The notes beneath the pieces were generated by a model. It had not been told where the DNA came from and made no database searches. It worked only from the letters and a program-made list of their open reading frames with translations. Below are positions 1 through 8,894 of a DNA stretch of 64,000 nt, piece after piece. How positions within the stretch are numbered: position 1 is the first letter of the stretch; every line of letters starts with the position of its first letter. Origin of the DNA: Motiliproteus sp041586615 (GTDB lineage: Bacteria; Pseudomonadota; Gammaproteobacteria; Pseudomonadales; Balneatricaceae); NCBI GenBank assembly GCA_041586615.1, contig JBFGZS010000009.1:20191-84190 (forward strand), written 5' to 3'. Both the position numbers and the translations under genes were made by a program.

Positions 1-740
1 AGTTCGCGCTCCATAAAGGTTTCGACATCGAGTATCTGTATCCCGGCGATACGACAGCGATAGAGCGTATCCATGGGGAGCTTGCCCCGACGCTGATCTG
101 ACGCGACCACGATCTCATCGATTTTTTCCCTGCGGGCATAGGTATCGATCTGTTGACAGTCAAGATCGAGAACCTGTTCCGGGGGGATGCTACGCCCGGT
201 TGCCTCAAGAGGGACAAAACCCATTAGGGTTATTCCACGGCGGTCGACAGCGCGGCGCATGCGGCGGTGAATCAGGCTCGCGCGTTCGCCGACACCCAGA
301 ACCAGCACCCGCCGCTTCATCAGCTCGGTTTGCTGTACGCGGAAAAACACATAACGAACGCCGCAGACCATAGTGAACGAGATCGCCATGGCAATACTAA
401 GGGCCGTCAGGCCGATCTGCAGGTTGGGTATCAGGGTATCCAGAATAACGATACCGAGGCTGGCCAGTGCGAAGCCGAGAATGATCCGGGCCAAAAGCTC
501 GGCCTTATTGCTACGAAGACGGCTGTGGTACATGCCCATCCCGGCGAAGCAGATTACCACCACGACGGCAAATAACAGGCATTCGCCGGTCAGGGATTGA
601 TCGATATCCAGTGACTTTCGGTTATGGCTGGTCAGGAGGGTGGCCAAAAACAGGCTGAGTACGATTGCTGAAATCTCGATAACAGCAAGGACAAGGTTCG
701 ATTTGCGTAAATTGAGCCCGACTAGTCTGACCGTTGACAT
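1..740 (-). CDS. XrtA-associated initiating sugar transferase (TIGR03013/EpsB type), N-terminal part, cut by window edge
   Basis: Only about the first 246 codons are present; the gene runs off the left edge. It starts at ATG 738-740. The translation opens with MSTVRLVGLNLRKSNLVLAV, has four to five hydrophobic helices in the first ~130 residues, then a nucleotide-binding-like region around VLVLGVGERA and a conserved stretch near GIQILDVETFMERE close to the edge. This is the layout of the polyprenyl-phosphate glycosyl-1-phosphate transferases of XrtA loci: TM helices, CoA_binding_3-like domain, then the catalytic Bac_transf domain, which should lie outside the window. The family loads the first sugar onto undecaprenyl phosphate at the inner membrane. 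It follows the PLP decarboxylase on the same strand with a 70-bp gap. Family assignment is by recall of the conserved region. Confidence 0.85.
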   Translation of the reverse strand, partial: MSTVRLVGLNLRKSNLVLAVIEISAIVLSLFLATLLTSHNRKSLDIDQSLTGECLLFAVVVVICFAGMGMYHSRLRSNKAELLARIILGFALASLGIVILDTLIPNLQIGLTALSIAMAISFTMVCGVRYVFFRVQQTELMKRRVLVLGVGERASLIHRRMRRAVDRRGITLMGFVPLEATGRSIPPEQVLDLDCQQIDTYARREKIDEIVVASDQRRGKLPMDTLYRCRIAGIQILDVETFMERE

Positions 741-810
741 CTATCCTGGTCCCTTATTATAAGTTCCTTCACGCCAGCAAGCGCTGACGATAACAAGTTT
801 AGAAGACAAA

Positions 811-2088
811 TCAAACCAATACCTCCGTTGCTTGCGGCTGACCGAGAAACGCCGTCGGGCTTGCGCTCAGGCCATAAGCACCTGACTGTAGAATGACGAC
901 ATAATCGGCGATATGGCAAGGGGGTAAGAGCATCTGCTGGGCCAATATATCCAGCGGGGTGCATAAAGGTCCGACGATGGTTACCGTCTCTTCATGTGGG
1001 TCTGTGACGCGGTTGCCAATATGCACGGGATAGTTCTTGCGGATGACCTGGCCAAAGTTACCCGAGTTAGACAGGTGATGGTGCAGGCCGCCGTTACTAA
1101 TCAGATAATCCACCCCTCGGGACTGCTTCTTATCGATCACTTGGCTGACATAGATGCCGGCTTCACCGACCAGGTAACGCCCTAGCTCTATAACCACGTC
1201 TGTATCGGGATAACGTACGCTTAGCGTCTCCATCCGGCGCGAGAGGTTATCGGCGATGGGTTGCAGGTCCAGGTGTTGTTCGCCGGGGAAGTAGGGGATA
1301 CCAAAGCCGCCGCCGATATTGATAAAACGCAGCGTCAGTTGATGGGTTTCGATCAACTGCGAGGCCAGTTCCAGCATGGCCGACTGTGCTTCGCAGATGG
1401 CGGCAGGGTTCAGGTTTTGTGAGCCGGTGAACAGGTGTAACCCCTCGGGCTCTAATCCCAGGTCGCGAACCTGTCGGATAAGTTCCGGAAACGCTTCGGT
1501 GTCGATACCGAAGGGCTTGGCACCGCCGGTCATCTTCATGCCGGAGCCTTTCAGTTCGCAGCTTGGGTTCAGGCGCAGCGCGATGCGCGGTATGACCCCC
1601 AGTTGCCGGCCGGCCTCCGCGGCCTGGCGCAGCTGCAGGAAAGACTCAATATTCAGCACGATGCCTGCCGCTACGGCCGACATAATCTCGCTTTCTCCCT
1701 TGCCGGGGCCGGCAAAGCTGATTTCGGCCGGATCGATACCGGTATTCAGCGCGGTGTGCATCTCCAGACGTGAGGCCACGTCTAAACCGTCAACCAGCGG
1801 GGTGATGTAATCGACCAGCGCCGGCATCGGGTTGGCTTTGATGGCGTAATGCAGTTTGATGCTGGGCGGCAGTATGCGGCGTAGCGCCGCTATACGTTGC
1901 CGGATCAGGCTGCGATCATAGGCATAGAACGGCGTTTGGCCAACCCGGGCGGCCAGGCGTGACAGCGGAACGCCGTTGATGTGCATTTCGTTATCCCGCA
2001 CATCGCGCCAGCGGGCAGCATGCTGCGGCTTTTTTCCGCCGGCTTTTGGCTGAAGGCTGGGCTTGGCGGATGTTTCCTGCTGCGTCAT
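811..2088 (-). CDS. PLP-dependent decarboxylase, exosortase A system-associated (TIGR03099)
   Basis: A 425-residue fold-type III PLP decarboxylase related to diaminopimelate and ornithine decarboxylases. The PLP lysine is in HYAIKANP (about K84), followed by the glycine-rich FINIGGGFGIPYF and the late GPLCTPLDILAQ. I chose ATG 2088 (MTQQETSAKP) rather than the 33-codon-longer frame, because it begins one base after the stop of the acyl-CoA ligase; the longer frame would overlap that gene by about 100 bp. The family is nearly always next to the XrtA-associated acyl-CoA ligase and an acyl carrier protein, as here. The substrate is not known; a role in making an amine or acyl group for EPS or protein modification is inference. 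Confidence 0.93.
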   Translation of the reverse strand: MTQQETSAKPSLQPKAGGKKPQHAARWRDVRDNEMHINGVPLSRLAARVGQTPFYAYDRSLIRQRIAALRRILPPSIKLHYAIKANPMPALVDYITPLVDGLDVASRLEMHTALNTGIDPAEISFAGPGKGESEIMSAVAAGIVLNIESFLQLRQAAEAGRQLGVIPRIALRLNPSCELKGSGMKMTGGAKPFGIDTEAFPELIRQVRDLGLEPEGLHLFTGSQNLNPAAICEAQSAMLELASQLIETHQLTLRFINIGGGFGIPYFPGEQHLDLQPIADNLSRRMETLSVRYPDTDVVIELGRYLVGEAGIYVSQVIDKKQSRGVDYLISNGGLHHHLSNSGNFGQVIRKNYPVHIGNRVTDPHEETVTIVGPLCTPLDILAQQMLLPPCHIADYVVILQSGAYGLSASPTAFLGQPQATEVLV

Positions 2089-2089
2089 A

Positions 2090-3694
2090 TCAGTGATCCG
2101 TGTCGAAAAACTGGCTAAATTGCTGCGCCAGTTGTTTGCGGTCAAATTTTCCATTGGGGTTGCGCGGTAGGGTCTGCTCGACCACACAGGTCTGGGGTTG
2201 CATAAAATTGGGTAAGGCCCGCCGACAGGCGTTCAACACGGTATCGGACAGATGTTGCGCGGTGTCCGTGGCGGCTTGTTCGCCAGGCGTAACAACCAGC
2301 ACGATCGCCTGACCTAGTGTGGGGTGTGCGATACCTAAGGCGACCACATCGCGCACCAGTCCACTGTGATACACCACTTCTTCCACTTCGTTAGGGCTGA
2401 CACGGTAGCCGGATGTCTTAATCATTTCGTCCTGGCGCCCCACAAAATACAGGAAACCCTCTTCGTCGCAGCGCACCGTATCGCCGGACCATACGGCGCG
2501 CTCCTGACCGGGCATACCCGGCTCATCGTCCGGAACCGGGCGAAAGCGCTCGGCCGTTCGCTGCGGGTCGTTCCAATAACCCTGGCTGACCAGGGGTCCG
2601 CGATGCACCAGCTCGCCGGGTTCATTGGGGGCACAGCGGCTGCCATCGTCCCTGACCACCAGAATCTCGGCATTAGGAATCGCTTTTCCCATGGAGCCCG
2701 GCTTGCGCAGCAGTTCAGATGGCGCTAAATACGTGGAGCGGAACGCTTCCGTCAGCCCGTACATCAGGTAGGGGTCGGCATGGCAGAAGTGACTCTGCAG
2801 TTTTTCCAGCAGCGGCTGCGGCATATGACCGCCGGTGTTGGCGATGTAGCGTACCGACCCCGCCGATTCGCGGGTCCATTTCAGGTTGGCCAGTTGCATC
2901 CACAGGGGGGGGACGGCTGTGATGCCGGTAATGGCATGTTTTTGTACCGCGTTGAGAACGTCGTTAGGTAGCAGGTAATCCAGTAGGTAACAGCTGGCAC
3001 CGGCGTAGAACGCGGTGGTGATCTGGCTCAGCCCCGCATCGAAGCTGAGAGGCAATAGAGACAGAATACGGTCTTCGCGGCTGTTGTTCAGATAGCTGGC
3101 GACACTTTGTGCGCCCACCATCATATTACGTTGCGAGAGCACAACCCCTTTGGGCTTCCCGGTGCTGCCCGACGTGTAGAGAATGGCCGCCATATCGTGA
3201 TCGGTCAGTGCGTAGGGGTCCTGAGCGCAAAGCGGGGCGTGTTGTAATGTTTGCCAGTCGTACAGGCTGTAATGCGGGTGCGCGGGTGTGCTGGAGCAGG
3301 CGTCAACCAACACAACCTGGCGCAGATCCGGCAGCTGCTCCAGGACCTGGGTCAGTTGTTGCCAGCGGGCGTTACTGGTGACCAGAATCCGGACGTTGCA
3401 ATCAGCCAGGATATGCTGCACCTGGAGCGGTTTCAGGACCGGGTTGATCGGCACGAAGGCCGCACCCGCCTGCGACGCCGCGAACAATGCCGTGACCGTT
3501 TCAAATTGTTTGGGCAGGTAGACCGCAATCCTCTCGCCACGCCCCAGTCCCAGCTCGCGTAGCCCTCCCGCCGTTTGCTGCACCTGTTGAGACAGTTCGC
3601 TATAGCTGAGACGGTGTTGCTTAAAGCCCAGTGCCGTACGGTGCGTGTCGAGGCCCGCCTGATGATGGAGCAAATGATGAAGGAGGTAGCTCAT
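2090..3694 (-). CDS. Acyl-CoA ligase (AMP-forming), exosortase A system-associated (TIGR03098)
   Basis: A 534-residue ANL-superfamily adenylating enzyme. The AMP-binding P-loop AAILYTSGSTGKPKGVVLS is at about residues 169-187, YLMYGLTEAFRST is the A5-type motif, and the C-terminal hinge and lysine (GRQDEMIKTSGYRVSP, then LPRNPNGKFDRKQL) are intact, so it should activate an acid as acyl-AMP and pass it to a thiol. It is translationally linked to the PLP decarboxylase (1-nt gap). The likely acceptor is the acyl carrier protein at 8646. Positions 2905-2912 are an eight-base G run (C on the coding strand) inside the gene. The true carboxylic substrate cannot be read from the sequence. Confidence 0.93.
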   Translation of the reverse strand: MSYLLHHLLHHQAGLDTHRTALGFKQHRLSYSELSQQVQQTAGGLRELGLGRGERIAVYLPKQFETVTALFAASQAGAAFVPINPVLKPLQVQHILADCNVRILVTSNARWQQLTQVLEQLPDLRQVVLVDACSSTPAHPHYSLYDWQTLQHAPLCAQDPYALTDHDMAAILYTSGSTGKPKGVVLSQRNMMVGAQSVASYLNNSREDRILSLLPLSFDAGLSQITTAFYAGASCYLLDYLLPNDVLNAVQKHAITGITAVPPLWMQLANLKWTRESAGSVRYIANTGGHMPQPLLEKLQSHFCHADPYLMYGLTEAFRSTYLAPSELLRKPGSMGKAIPNAEILVVRDDGSRCAPNEPGELVHRGPLVSQGYWNDPQRTAERFRPVPDDEPGMPGQERAVWSGDTVRCDEEGFLYFVGRQDEMIKTSGYRVSPNEVEEVVYHSGLVRDVVALGIAHPTLGQAIVLVVTPGEQAATDTAQHLSDTVLNACRRALPNFMQPQTCVVEQTLPRNPNGKFDRKQLAQQFSQFFDTDH

Positions 3695-3761
3695 TGAAAA
3701 GTATCTCTGCGCCCTGTTTTAGCATTCATACTGCGTACCTCTGAAGACGAGTGCCAACGGC

Positions 3762-5306
3762 CTAATTCACCGCCGGAACGATTTTTTGCAACCCGGACCA
3801 GCTGGTCCGGAAGAACAGGTGGAGTTGCTGATCGGCCATCGCGGGATCGTCATAATCGAGCATCAGAGCAAATAACGTGCTGTTTTGGTTACCGCCGCGA
3901 AGTTTATTCCAGCCTTGCAACAGCTTAACCATCACCGGGTCGGTGGCGTGTTGTTGATCAAGCTGGTACCAGTGAATCACGCGGCGTTTTGTGCCGGCCT
4001 GTGAACGAAGCTCCGTTATATTAAAGCGGTAGTCGCTACTGTCGATGGACTGCGTGATTGTTTTGGTTTCAGCGGGTGACCATATGTCCGGGTTATAGAG
4101 CTGGTTGGTCTGGTTGATAAGCTCTTTGCCCTGCTTTTCAAAGCGGTAGTTTGCGACGTAAAGCCCTATGGGTAAGAGGTCGGGACGATCGAGTAACACG
4201 AGCGACGCTCTATCGGCATTCTGGTAATCAGGTTCCCAGGCAGGCTTGATCTCAGACACCTGCCAGGCGGGTAGTTGGACAACCAGCTTGTCTGCAGGGG
4301 CGAGCGCCGGCTCGGCTTGTAGGCGGTGAGCCCCGATGATCAGGCCTACTTCCAGCAAACCGACACTTAACATCACCAGACTTGTATTTTTCTGCTGCAG
4401 CGAGGGTGTTCCTGCAAAAGACAGGCGTACGGTTGCAATATCTTCGCGCCAAAAATTACCCACCCAAAACATCAGCATCATCACCAGACCGAAGAAGAAC
4501 CAGCCATAGATGAGGTGGTCGGCCCCCGTGGCGTACTTCATGTCAGAGAGGTGGGCGATCATAACAATCAGGTAGGCGCGAATACCGTTAGCCAGAATCG
4601 GTACCAGTAGCGACGCCAGAACAAATAACAGCCTGCGGCTTATTTTCTGGTAAGTGAGATAGGCATACAGCGTACCGATGGCAAAAGAGGCGATCAGATA
4701 GCGTATGCCGCTACAGGCGACCGCGACTTCAAAATTCCCGGTGGGTATTTCAATAAACAGGCCGCTGAGAAAGACCGGGATCCCGGTTAGTTGCAGCGCA
4801 AACACGGTTATCTTGGCGGTGATCTGCTGCAGCAGCGGAATTAATTCTTCGCCAAAAGGCACACAAAACACCAGGTACAGGAGCGGGAAGGCGAGCGACC
4901 AGGCTAAGCGCCAGCCCAGTACCAGTAAGACCAGCATCGGCAGGATCAGTACCGCGGCCATTTGATGAGCGACTTGCACGCCGGTCGCAAGTGCGATTAA
5001 CCAGATAGCACTTAGCCCTAGCAAAGGAACGAAGGCTGGCCAGCAGGGGGCTAGAGGCACGGTTACGAGTTCATGGCGCAGACGCCATATTAGCCACAGT
5101 GATATAAGCGGGATCATAAAACCGTGGGCAAAGGTCTCAGACCGCTCCCAGATGACAACCATGGACCAGAGGGATTGGCCAAAGACCAGGCTCCATCCGA
5201 CCAAAAGCAACACGAACACCGTTAGCAGGCGGAATTCGGCACGTTGCCAACGAAATGATGCGCTTTGACTGTCGTTGCCGGTGTTCATTACCACGGCTTG
5301 CTGCAT
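3762..5306 (-). CDS. xrtA: Exosortase A (XrtA/EpsH) with EpsI-like C-terminal domain
   Basis: A 514-residue protein. Residues ~1-300 are a polytopic membrane domain with the exosortase catalytic residues: Cys198 in VAVACSGIRYL, Arg243 in ANGIRAYL and His264 in GADHLIYGW. The remaining ~200 residues form a soluble periplasmic domain of the EpsI type (YVANYRFEKQGKEL, VIHWYQL). The family is a transpeptidase-like enzyme that processes PEP-CTERM proteins at the inner membrane. AGAGG lies about nine bases upstream of ATG 5306; Met7 is an alternative. It sits between the FemAB-like gene and the acyl-CoA ligase. No PEP-CTERM substrate is encoded in this window. Confidence 0.95.
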   Translation of the reverse strand: MQQAVVMNTGNDSQSASFRWQRAEFRLLTVFVLLLVGWSLVFGQSLWSMVVIWERSETFAHGFMIPLISLWLIWRLRHELVTVPLAPCWPAFVPLLGLSAIWLIALATGVQVAHQMAAVLILPMLVLLVLGWRLAWSLAFPLLYLVFCVPFGEELIPLLQQITAKITVFALQLTGIPVFLSGLFIEIPTGNFEVAVACSGIRYLIASFAIGTLYAYLTYQKISRRLLFVLASLLVPILANGIRAYLIVMIAHLSDMKYATGADHLIYGWFFFGLVMMLMFWVGNFWREDIATVRLSFAGTPSLQQKNTSLVMLSVGLLEVGLIIGAHRLQAEPALAPADKLVVQLPAWQVSEIKPAWEPDYQNADRASLVLLDRPDLLPIGLYVANYRFEKQGKELINQTNQLYNPDIWSPAETKTITQSIDSSDYRFNITELRSQAGTKRRVIHWYQLDQQHATDPVMVKLLQGWNKLRGGNQNSTLFALMLDYDDPAMADQQLHLFFRTSWSGLQKIVPAVN

Positions 5307-5427
5307 GACGCCTGACCTCTATGTCTGTCTTACGTCCTTGTGAATAGACCGATAATGATGCTTCCCCTCAATACCGCGTCTCACCTGAAAAAGTCATACG
5401 TGCTAAAAAGTGTGCTTATCCTCACGC

Positions 5428-6453
5428 TTAACCAAGATGTTTGGAAAGAAAGGGGCCAATTCTTTGAGACACCGCCAGCGGTAGCTTTTTCCACGTGTCG
5501 ATAACCAATCGGTATTTCGGGTTGTTCGGGCTGAGGTTAGGCAGCGATGTCGCTTTGACCAAGTGGTATTCATAGCACAGCGGCCGGGGTTCAAAGCCCC
5601 AGTGGCGCTTATAGTGATAAGGGCCGCTCTCAAGCTTGCTGCGGCCAAAATCAAACCACTTGATTCCCCTGTCTACAGCCCGGCACATTAAATCCCAATA
5701 CATATAATCCATCGACTTGAGGTTGCGTGCTTCAGGCACCCCCCCCCCATAATAGGGTAGCACCTGATCTTTGAAGTAGAAGGTCATCAGACTGCTCGTC
5801 GCGTTTCCTGCATGGCGAACAGTCGATAATTCGCAATCATCGCCGAACTCGTGCATCAGGCAGCGGAAAAATTTTTTGGAAAAGACCGGTGTACCCAGGT
5901 TGCGAACGCTAGTGGAGTAGATCGTATAGAAGCTGTCGATATCGGGGTCTTGGCTGGCACTATGGCCTGATTTAATGCTTTTTCGCACCATAGGGCGTTG
6001 CTTACGGTTCATCGCCTGCATGTTTTCATCGTGCGTGCCGAGGGGCTTAATAAAGGTAGCGTGGGTGCTTTTGCTCGGCCAGCCGTCTGTTTTCGCCTCG
6101 GTGTGGCGCAATTCGAGGTAGTCGACGTTAAGCTGCTCGGCTTTGTCTGCGGCTGCCTGTAGCAACACTGCGCTGGCATCGGCTTGCAGGCTGGCCACGC
6201 CACCGTAGACACAAAAGGGGGTGGAGACCAGGGCATGACCAAAGAACAGGCTCTTCACTTCTACCAGCGGCAAAATCGCGACGATATTACCGTCCAGCTC
6301 GGCGTAGAGAGAATGCTGACGATGGCCGCAGGCTTGATCGGCAACTGTGAGCCAACCGCTGAGATGGAAAAAAGTGGCTTCATCACAGGTTTGGACAAAC
6401 GCATCCCAGCGATTGAAATCCTGTTGTTGCAACTGCTTCACGGCTAAGGCCAC
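5428..6453 (-). CDS. FemAB-like protein, XrtA/PEP-CTERM system-associated (TIGR03019)
   Basis: A 341-residue GNAT-fold protein of the FemAB type, the class that moves aminoacyl or acyl groups onto cell-wall or polysaccharide precursors. Typical stretches are MNRKQRPMVRKSIKSG, VLPYYGGGVPEARNLKSMDYMYWDLM and WFDFGRSKLESGPYHYKRHWGFEP. The family is a standard neighbour of XrtA, which follows on the same strand. A run of ten identical bases (C on the plus strand, 5739-5748; G on the coding strand) lies within the codons for YYGGGVPE. A one-base slip would frameshift the gene at about two-thirds of its length, so it may be phase-variable. The reading frame is intact in this copy. Confidence 0.92.
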   Translation of the reverse strand: MALAVKQLQQQDFNRWDAFVQTCDEATFFHLSGWLTVADQACGHRQHSLYAELDGNIVAILPLVEVKSLFFGHALVSTPFCVYGGVASLQADASAVLLQAAADKAEQLNVDYLELRHTEAKTDGWPSKSTHATFIKPLGTHDENMQAMNRKQRPMVRKSIKSGHSASQDPDIDSFYTIYSTSVRNLGTPVFSKKFFRCLMHEFGDDCELSTVRHAGNATSSLMTFYFKDQVLPYYGGGVPEARNLKSMDYMYWDLMCRAVDRGIKWFDFGRSKLESGPYHYKRHWGFEPRPLCYEYHLVKATSLPNLSPNNPKYRLVIDTWKKLPLAVSQRIGPFLSKHLG

Positions 6454-6859
6454 AAAAATCCCTTTTTATTATGGATGAAATATCACTATTCACCGGGCAT
6501 CAACATACCGATCCATTCGGTATATTGATAATGACAAGGATAGCTTAACCAAAGGTGGCTTAACCAGGAATCGCTTAACCAAAAGACGCCTAACTATAAG
6601 ACCAAGACCTCTCCCTTGCCTGTCGCACGTCCTCTATGCCTGAGGCTTCTGCACAAGAATACGTTGCAAAATCTACCTTATTTATGCCGCAATTACACCA
6701 CCGTCGACCGAGAAACGCCGCTCCCATAGCCGATGTTGTTTTTAGCGGCGCTGCGGTGCATTTGTTTAGGGAGTGATATAGCATGCAGGTTAGGCTTTTA
6801 TTCAGATCGGGCCGGCAGCGACACCTGTGGCCCAATATGCTCTAAGGAAGGACGGCGAG
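6454..6859. other. Intergenic region between divergent femAB-like and asparagine-synthase-like genes
   Basis: About 400 bp with no convincing gene. It holds a truncated copy of the dispersed hairpin element (6495-6540), then a short imperfect array of GCTTAACC-like units (about 6542-6592) spaced 15-18 bp apart. The genes on both sides are divergent, so promoters for both should be here, but I cannot point to a clear one. Short open frames present in this stretch lack ribosome sites and recognisable content. Confidence 0.6.
6495..6540 (-). repeat. Truncated copy of dispersed multi-hairpin element (hairpin e only)
   Basis: Contains the palindromic core GGCATCAACATACCGATCC / ATTCGGTATATTGAT, followed by ATGACAAGGA, which matches the start of hairpin d in the full copy at 43121-43280. 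The rest of the element is absent. Orientation is given relative to the full copy at 15419. Confidence 0.75.
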
Positions 6860-8593
6860 ATGAATACTACGGCAACGCAATCAACAACCTGGGTAGATTC
6901 ACCCAATGTGCGTGTTTTGCCCGCAGGTCAGTTTGCGCCCGTGCACTCGGCGCACGACGGCGTGGCCGTGCATTGCTATGGTCGTCCCATGACGATAGAT
7001 GGAACGCTGCTAGGCGCCGGCACGCTTGCCCAGCGGTTTGCCCAAGACGGTGCGCGGGCTATCGATGCCATAGCCGGGCACTTTGCGCTTGTCGTGGTCG
7101 ATACCCCGCGTGCCGAAACACGCTTGTATAGCGATCGATTTGACACGCAACGCCTTTTTTACAGTGCGTTTGACGGGGTGCTGCGGGTTTCATCGAGCCT
7201 TAAGGCCCTGGTCAATGACCTGCCCGTGAAACCATCGATATCGCCCCCGGCGATACTCGATTATCTTTTCTTTCATATGATCCCCAGTCCTCGGACCATC
7301 TATGAGGGCGTTTTAACAACCGAACCCGCGGCGCAGGTTTGCTGGGATGGGCAGCAGGCAGCGAGCTCAACCTACTGGAAGCCCAGGTTTACCGAGCAGG
7401 AGTCGCGCACCGATAAAGAGTTTGCCGATGAGCTGTTTACCCTGTTAGGTCACGTGGCCAACGATACGGCCAGCCATCATGAAAAAGCCGGCTGTTTTCT
7501 GAGTGGCGGCCTCGACAGCTCGAGCTTAAGCGGCCTGATGGCGCGGCATTATCAGCCACTGGACGCCTTTTCGATCGGCTTTCCTGTTGAGCAGTATAAC
7601 GAGATCGATTACGCGCGTACGGCGGCCTCACATTTTGGTCTAAACGGCCATGAATATTTTATGACGCCGCAAGATGTGCTTGCCGCGCTGCCCAAGGTCG
7701 CGGCGAACATGGAGCAGCCTTTTGGTAACAGCTCCGTGATACCGGCTTACTTCTGTGCAAAATTGGCGAAAGACAACGGTATTGACCACCTGATTGCCGG
7801 TGACGGCGGGGATGAACTTTTTGCCGGTAATGAACGCTACGCACAGCAACTCAAGCTGGAGCGCTGGCACCAGGCCCTTCAGCCGGTGTCCGGTACCATG
7901 CAGGCATTATTTGTTGATCCGCCGTGGACCGAAAAATTCAAATTAACCCGTAAAGCAGCCAGCTTCAGCCGACAAATGACCATGCCCTTGCCGGACCGTC
8001 TGGAGTATTTCAACTTCCTGAAACTGATGGATCGGCGGGAGATGTTTTCCGATACCTTACTGGCCTCGCTGGATCTGGATAGCCCGGAGCAAAGCTGCCG
8101 AGCGGTGTATTCGAGCCTGGATGATGCGACTCCGCTGAGTCGGATGTTGTACCTTGACTGGAAGCATACCCTGGCCGATAACGACCTGGTTAAAGTCAAC
8201 ACGGCCTGTGCGATGGCCGGCGTCACGACTTCCTACCCGCTGTTGGATTATCGGCTGGTCGACTTCTCCTTAAAGGTGCCTTCATCGATCAAACTCAAAC
8301 CGGGCAAGCTGCGTCATCTGTATAAAATGGCGATGACGGACTTTCTTCCCAACAAGATCATCAATAAATCAAAACATGGCTTCGGCTTGCCGTTCGGAAT
8401 CTGGACCCGTGATGAGCCGGAACTGCGCGACATGGCTTACGCTGCGCTGGACAGTCTGAAAGCGTATGACTTGTTCCAGCCCGCCTTTATCGACGAAGTG
8501 AAGCGCCAGCATCAGGATGTGCACGCCAAGCATTACGGCGAACTGGTGTGGGTGTTGATGGTGCTGGCATTATGGCTGGATAACCAGGCTTGA
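6860..8593 (+). CDS. Asparagine-synthase-like amidotransferase without the N-terminal glutaminase cysteine
   Basis: A 577-residue protein. The first ~190 residues look like the class II glutaminase domain (GHFALVVVDTP, SDRFDTQRLFYS, SSLKALV), but the mature start is MNTTATQSTT: the catalytic Cys2 is missing. The ATP-pyrophosphatase domain is intact, with FLSGGLDSSSLSG and IAGDGGDELFAGNERY. The start at ATG 6860 has a strong AAGGAAGG at 6844-6851; the 11-codon-longer frame would begin upstream of it. It is followed by an acyl carrier protein and the XrtA hydrolases in one operon. Loss of Cys2 suggests that it uses ammonia or an amine directly, like beta-lactam-synthetase-type homologues. That is inference; the substrate is unknown. 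Confidence 0.87.
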   Translation: MNTTATQSTTWVDSPNVRVLPAGQFAPVHSAHDGVAVHCYGRPMTIDGTLLGAGTLAQRFAQDGARAIDAIAGHFALVVVDTPRAETRLYSDRFDTQRLFYSAFDGVLRVSSSLKALVNDLPVKPSISPPAILDYLFFHMIPSPRTIYEGVLTTEPAAQVCWDGQQAASSTYWKPRFTEQESRTDKEFADELFTLLGHVANDTASHHEKAGCFLSGGLDSSSLSGLMARHYQPLDAFSIGFPVEQYNEIDYARTAASHFGLNGHEYFMTPQDVLAALPKVAANMEQPFGNSSVIPAYFCAKLAKDNGIDHLIAGDGGDELFAGNERYAQQLKLERWHQALQPVSGTMQALFVDPPWTEKFKLTRKAASFSRQMTMPLPDRLEYFNFLKLMDRREMFSDTLLASLDLDSPEQSCRAVYSSLDDATPLSRMLYLDWKHTLADNDLVKVNTACAMAGVTTSYPLLDYRLVDFSLKVPSSIKLKPGKLRHLYKMAMTDFLPNKIINKSKHGFGLPFGIWTRDEPELRDMAYAALDSLKAYDLFQPAFIDEVKRQHQDVHAKHYGELVWVLMVLALWLDNQA

Positions 8594-8645
8594 TAGCAAT
8601 CCGATCAAAGTTTAACTCATTAATCAGGAAAGAAGAGCTGTATTC

Positions 8646-8891
8646 ATGAACATAGACGATATCGTTAAAAACCTGCTGCAAGCGGCCACAGGGCGAACGG
8701 ATGCCGGGCAATGGAATCGGGATACGCAACTGTTGGGCGACGTTGCTGAGCTGGATTCTATGGCCATTGTGTCGTTTTTTACGGCCCTGGAAGATGAACA
8801 TGGCGTTTTTATCGATGATGACGAAGTCACAGCCGAACTCTTTGAAACGCTTGGCGCGTTGATTGACTTTGTCGCGGAGAAGTTAGGTTAA
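8646..8891 (+). CDS. Acyl carrier protein of the XrtA-associated acyl-activation module
   Basis: An 81-residue acidic carrier protein. The phosphopantetheine attachment motif is ELDSMAI with Ser38. It lies 52 bp after the asparagine-synthase-like gene and 3 bp before the hydrolase fusion, with AGGAAAG about 14 bases upstream of the start. In XrtA loci this type of carrier is found with the acyl-CoA ligase and PLP decarboxylase, which here are about 5 kb away on the other strand. It probably carries the acyl group that the ligase activates; the destination is unknown. Confidence 0.92.
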   Translation: MNIDDIVKNLLQAATGRTDAGQWNRDTQLLGDVAELDSMAIVSFFTALEDEHGVFIDDDEVTAELFETLGALIDFVAEKLG

Positions 8892-8894
8892 CCC

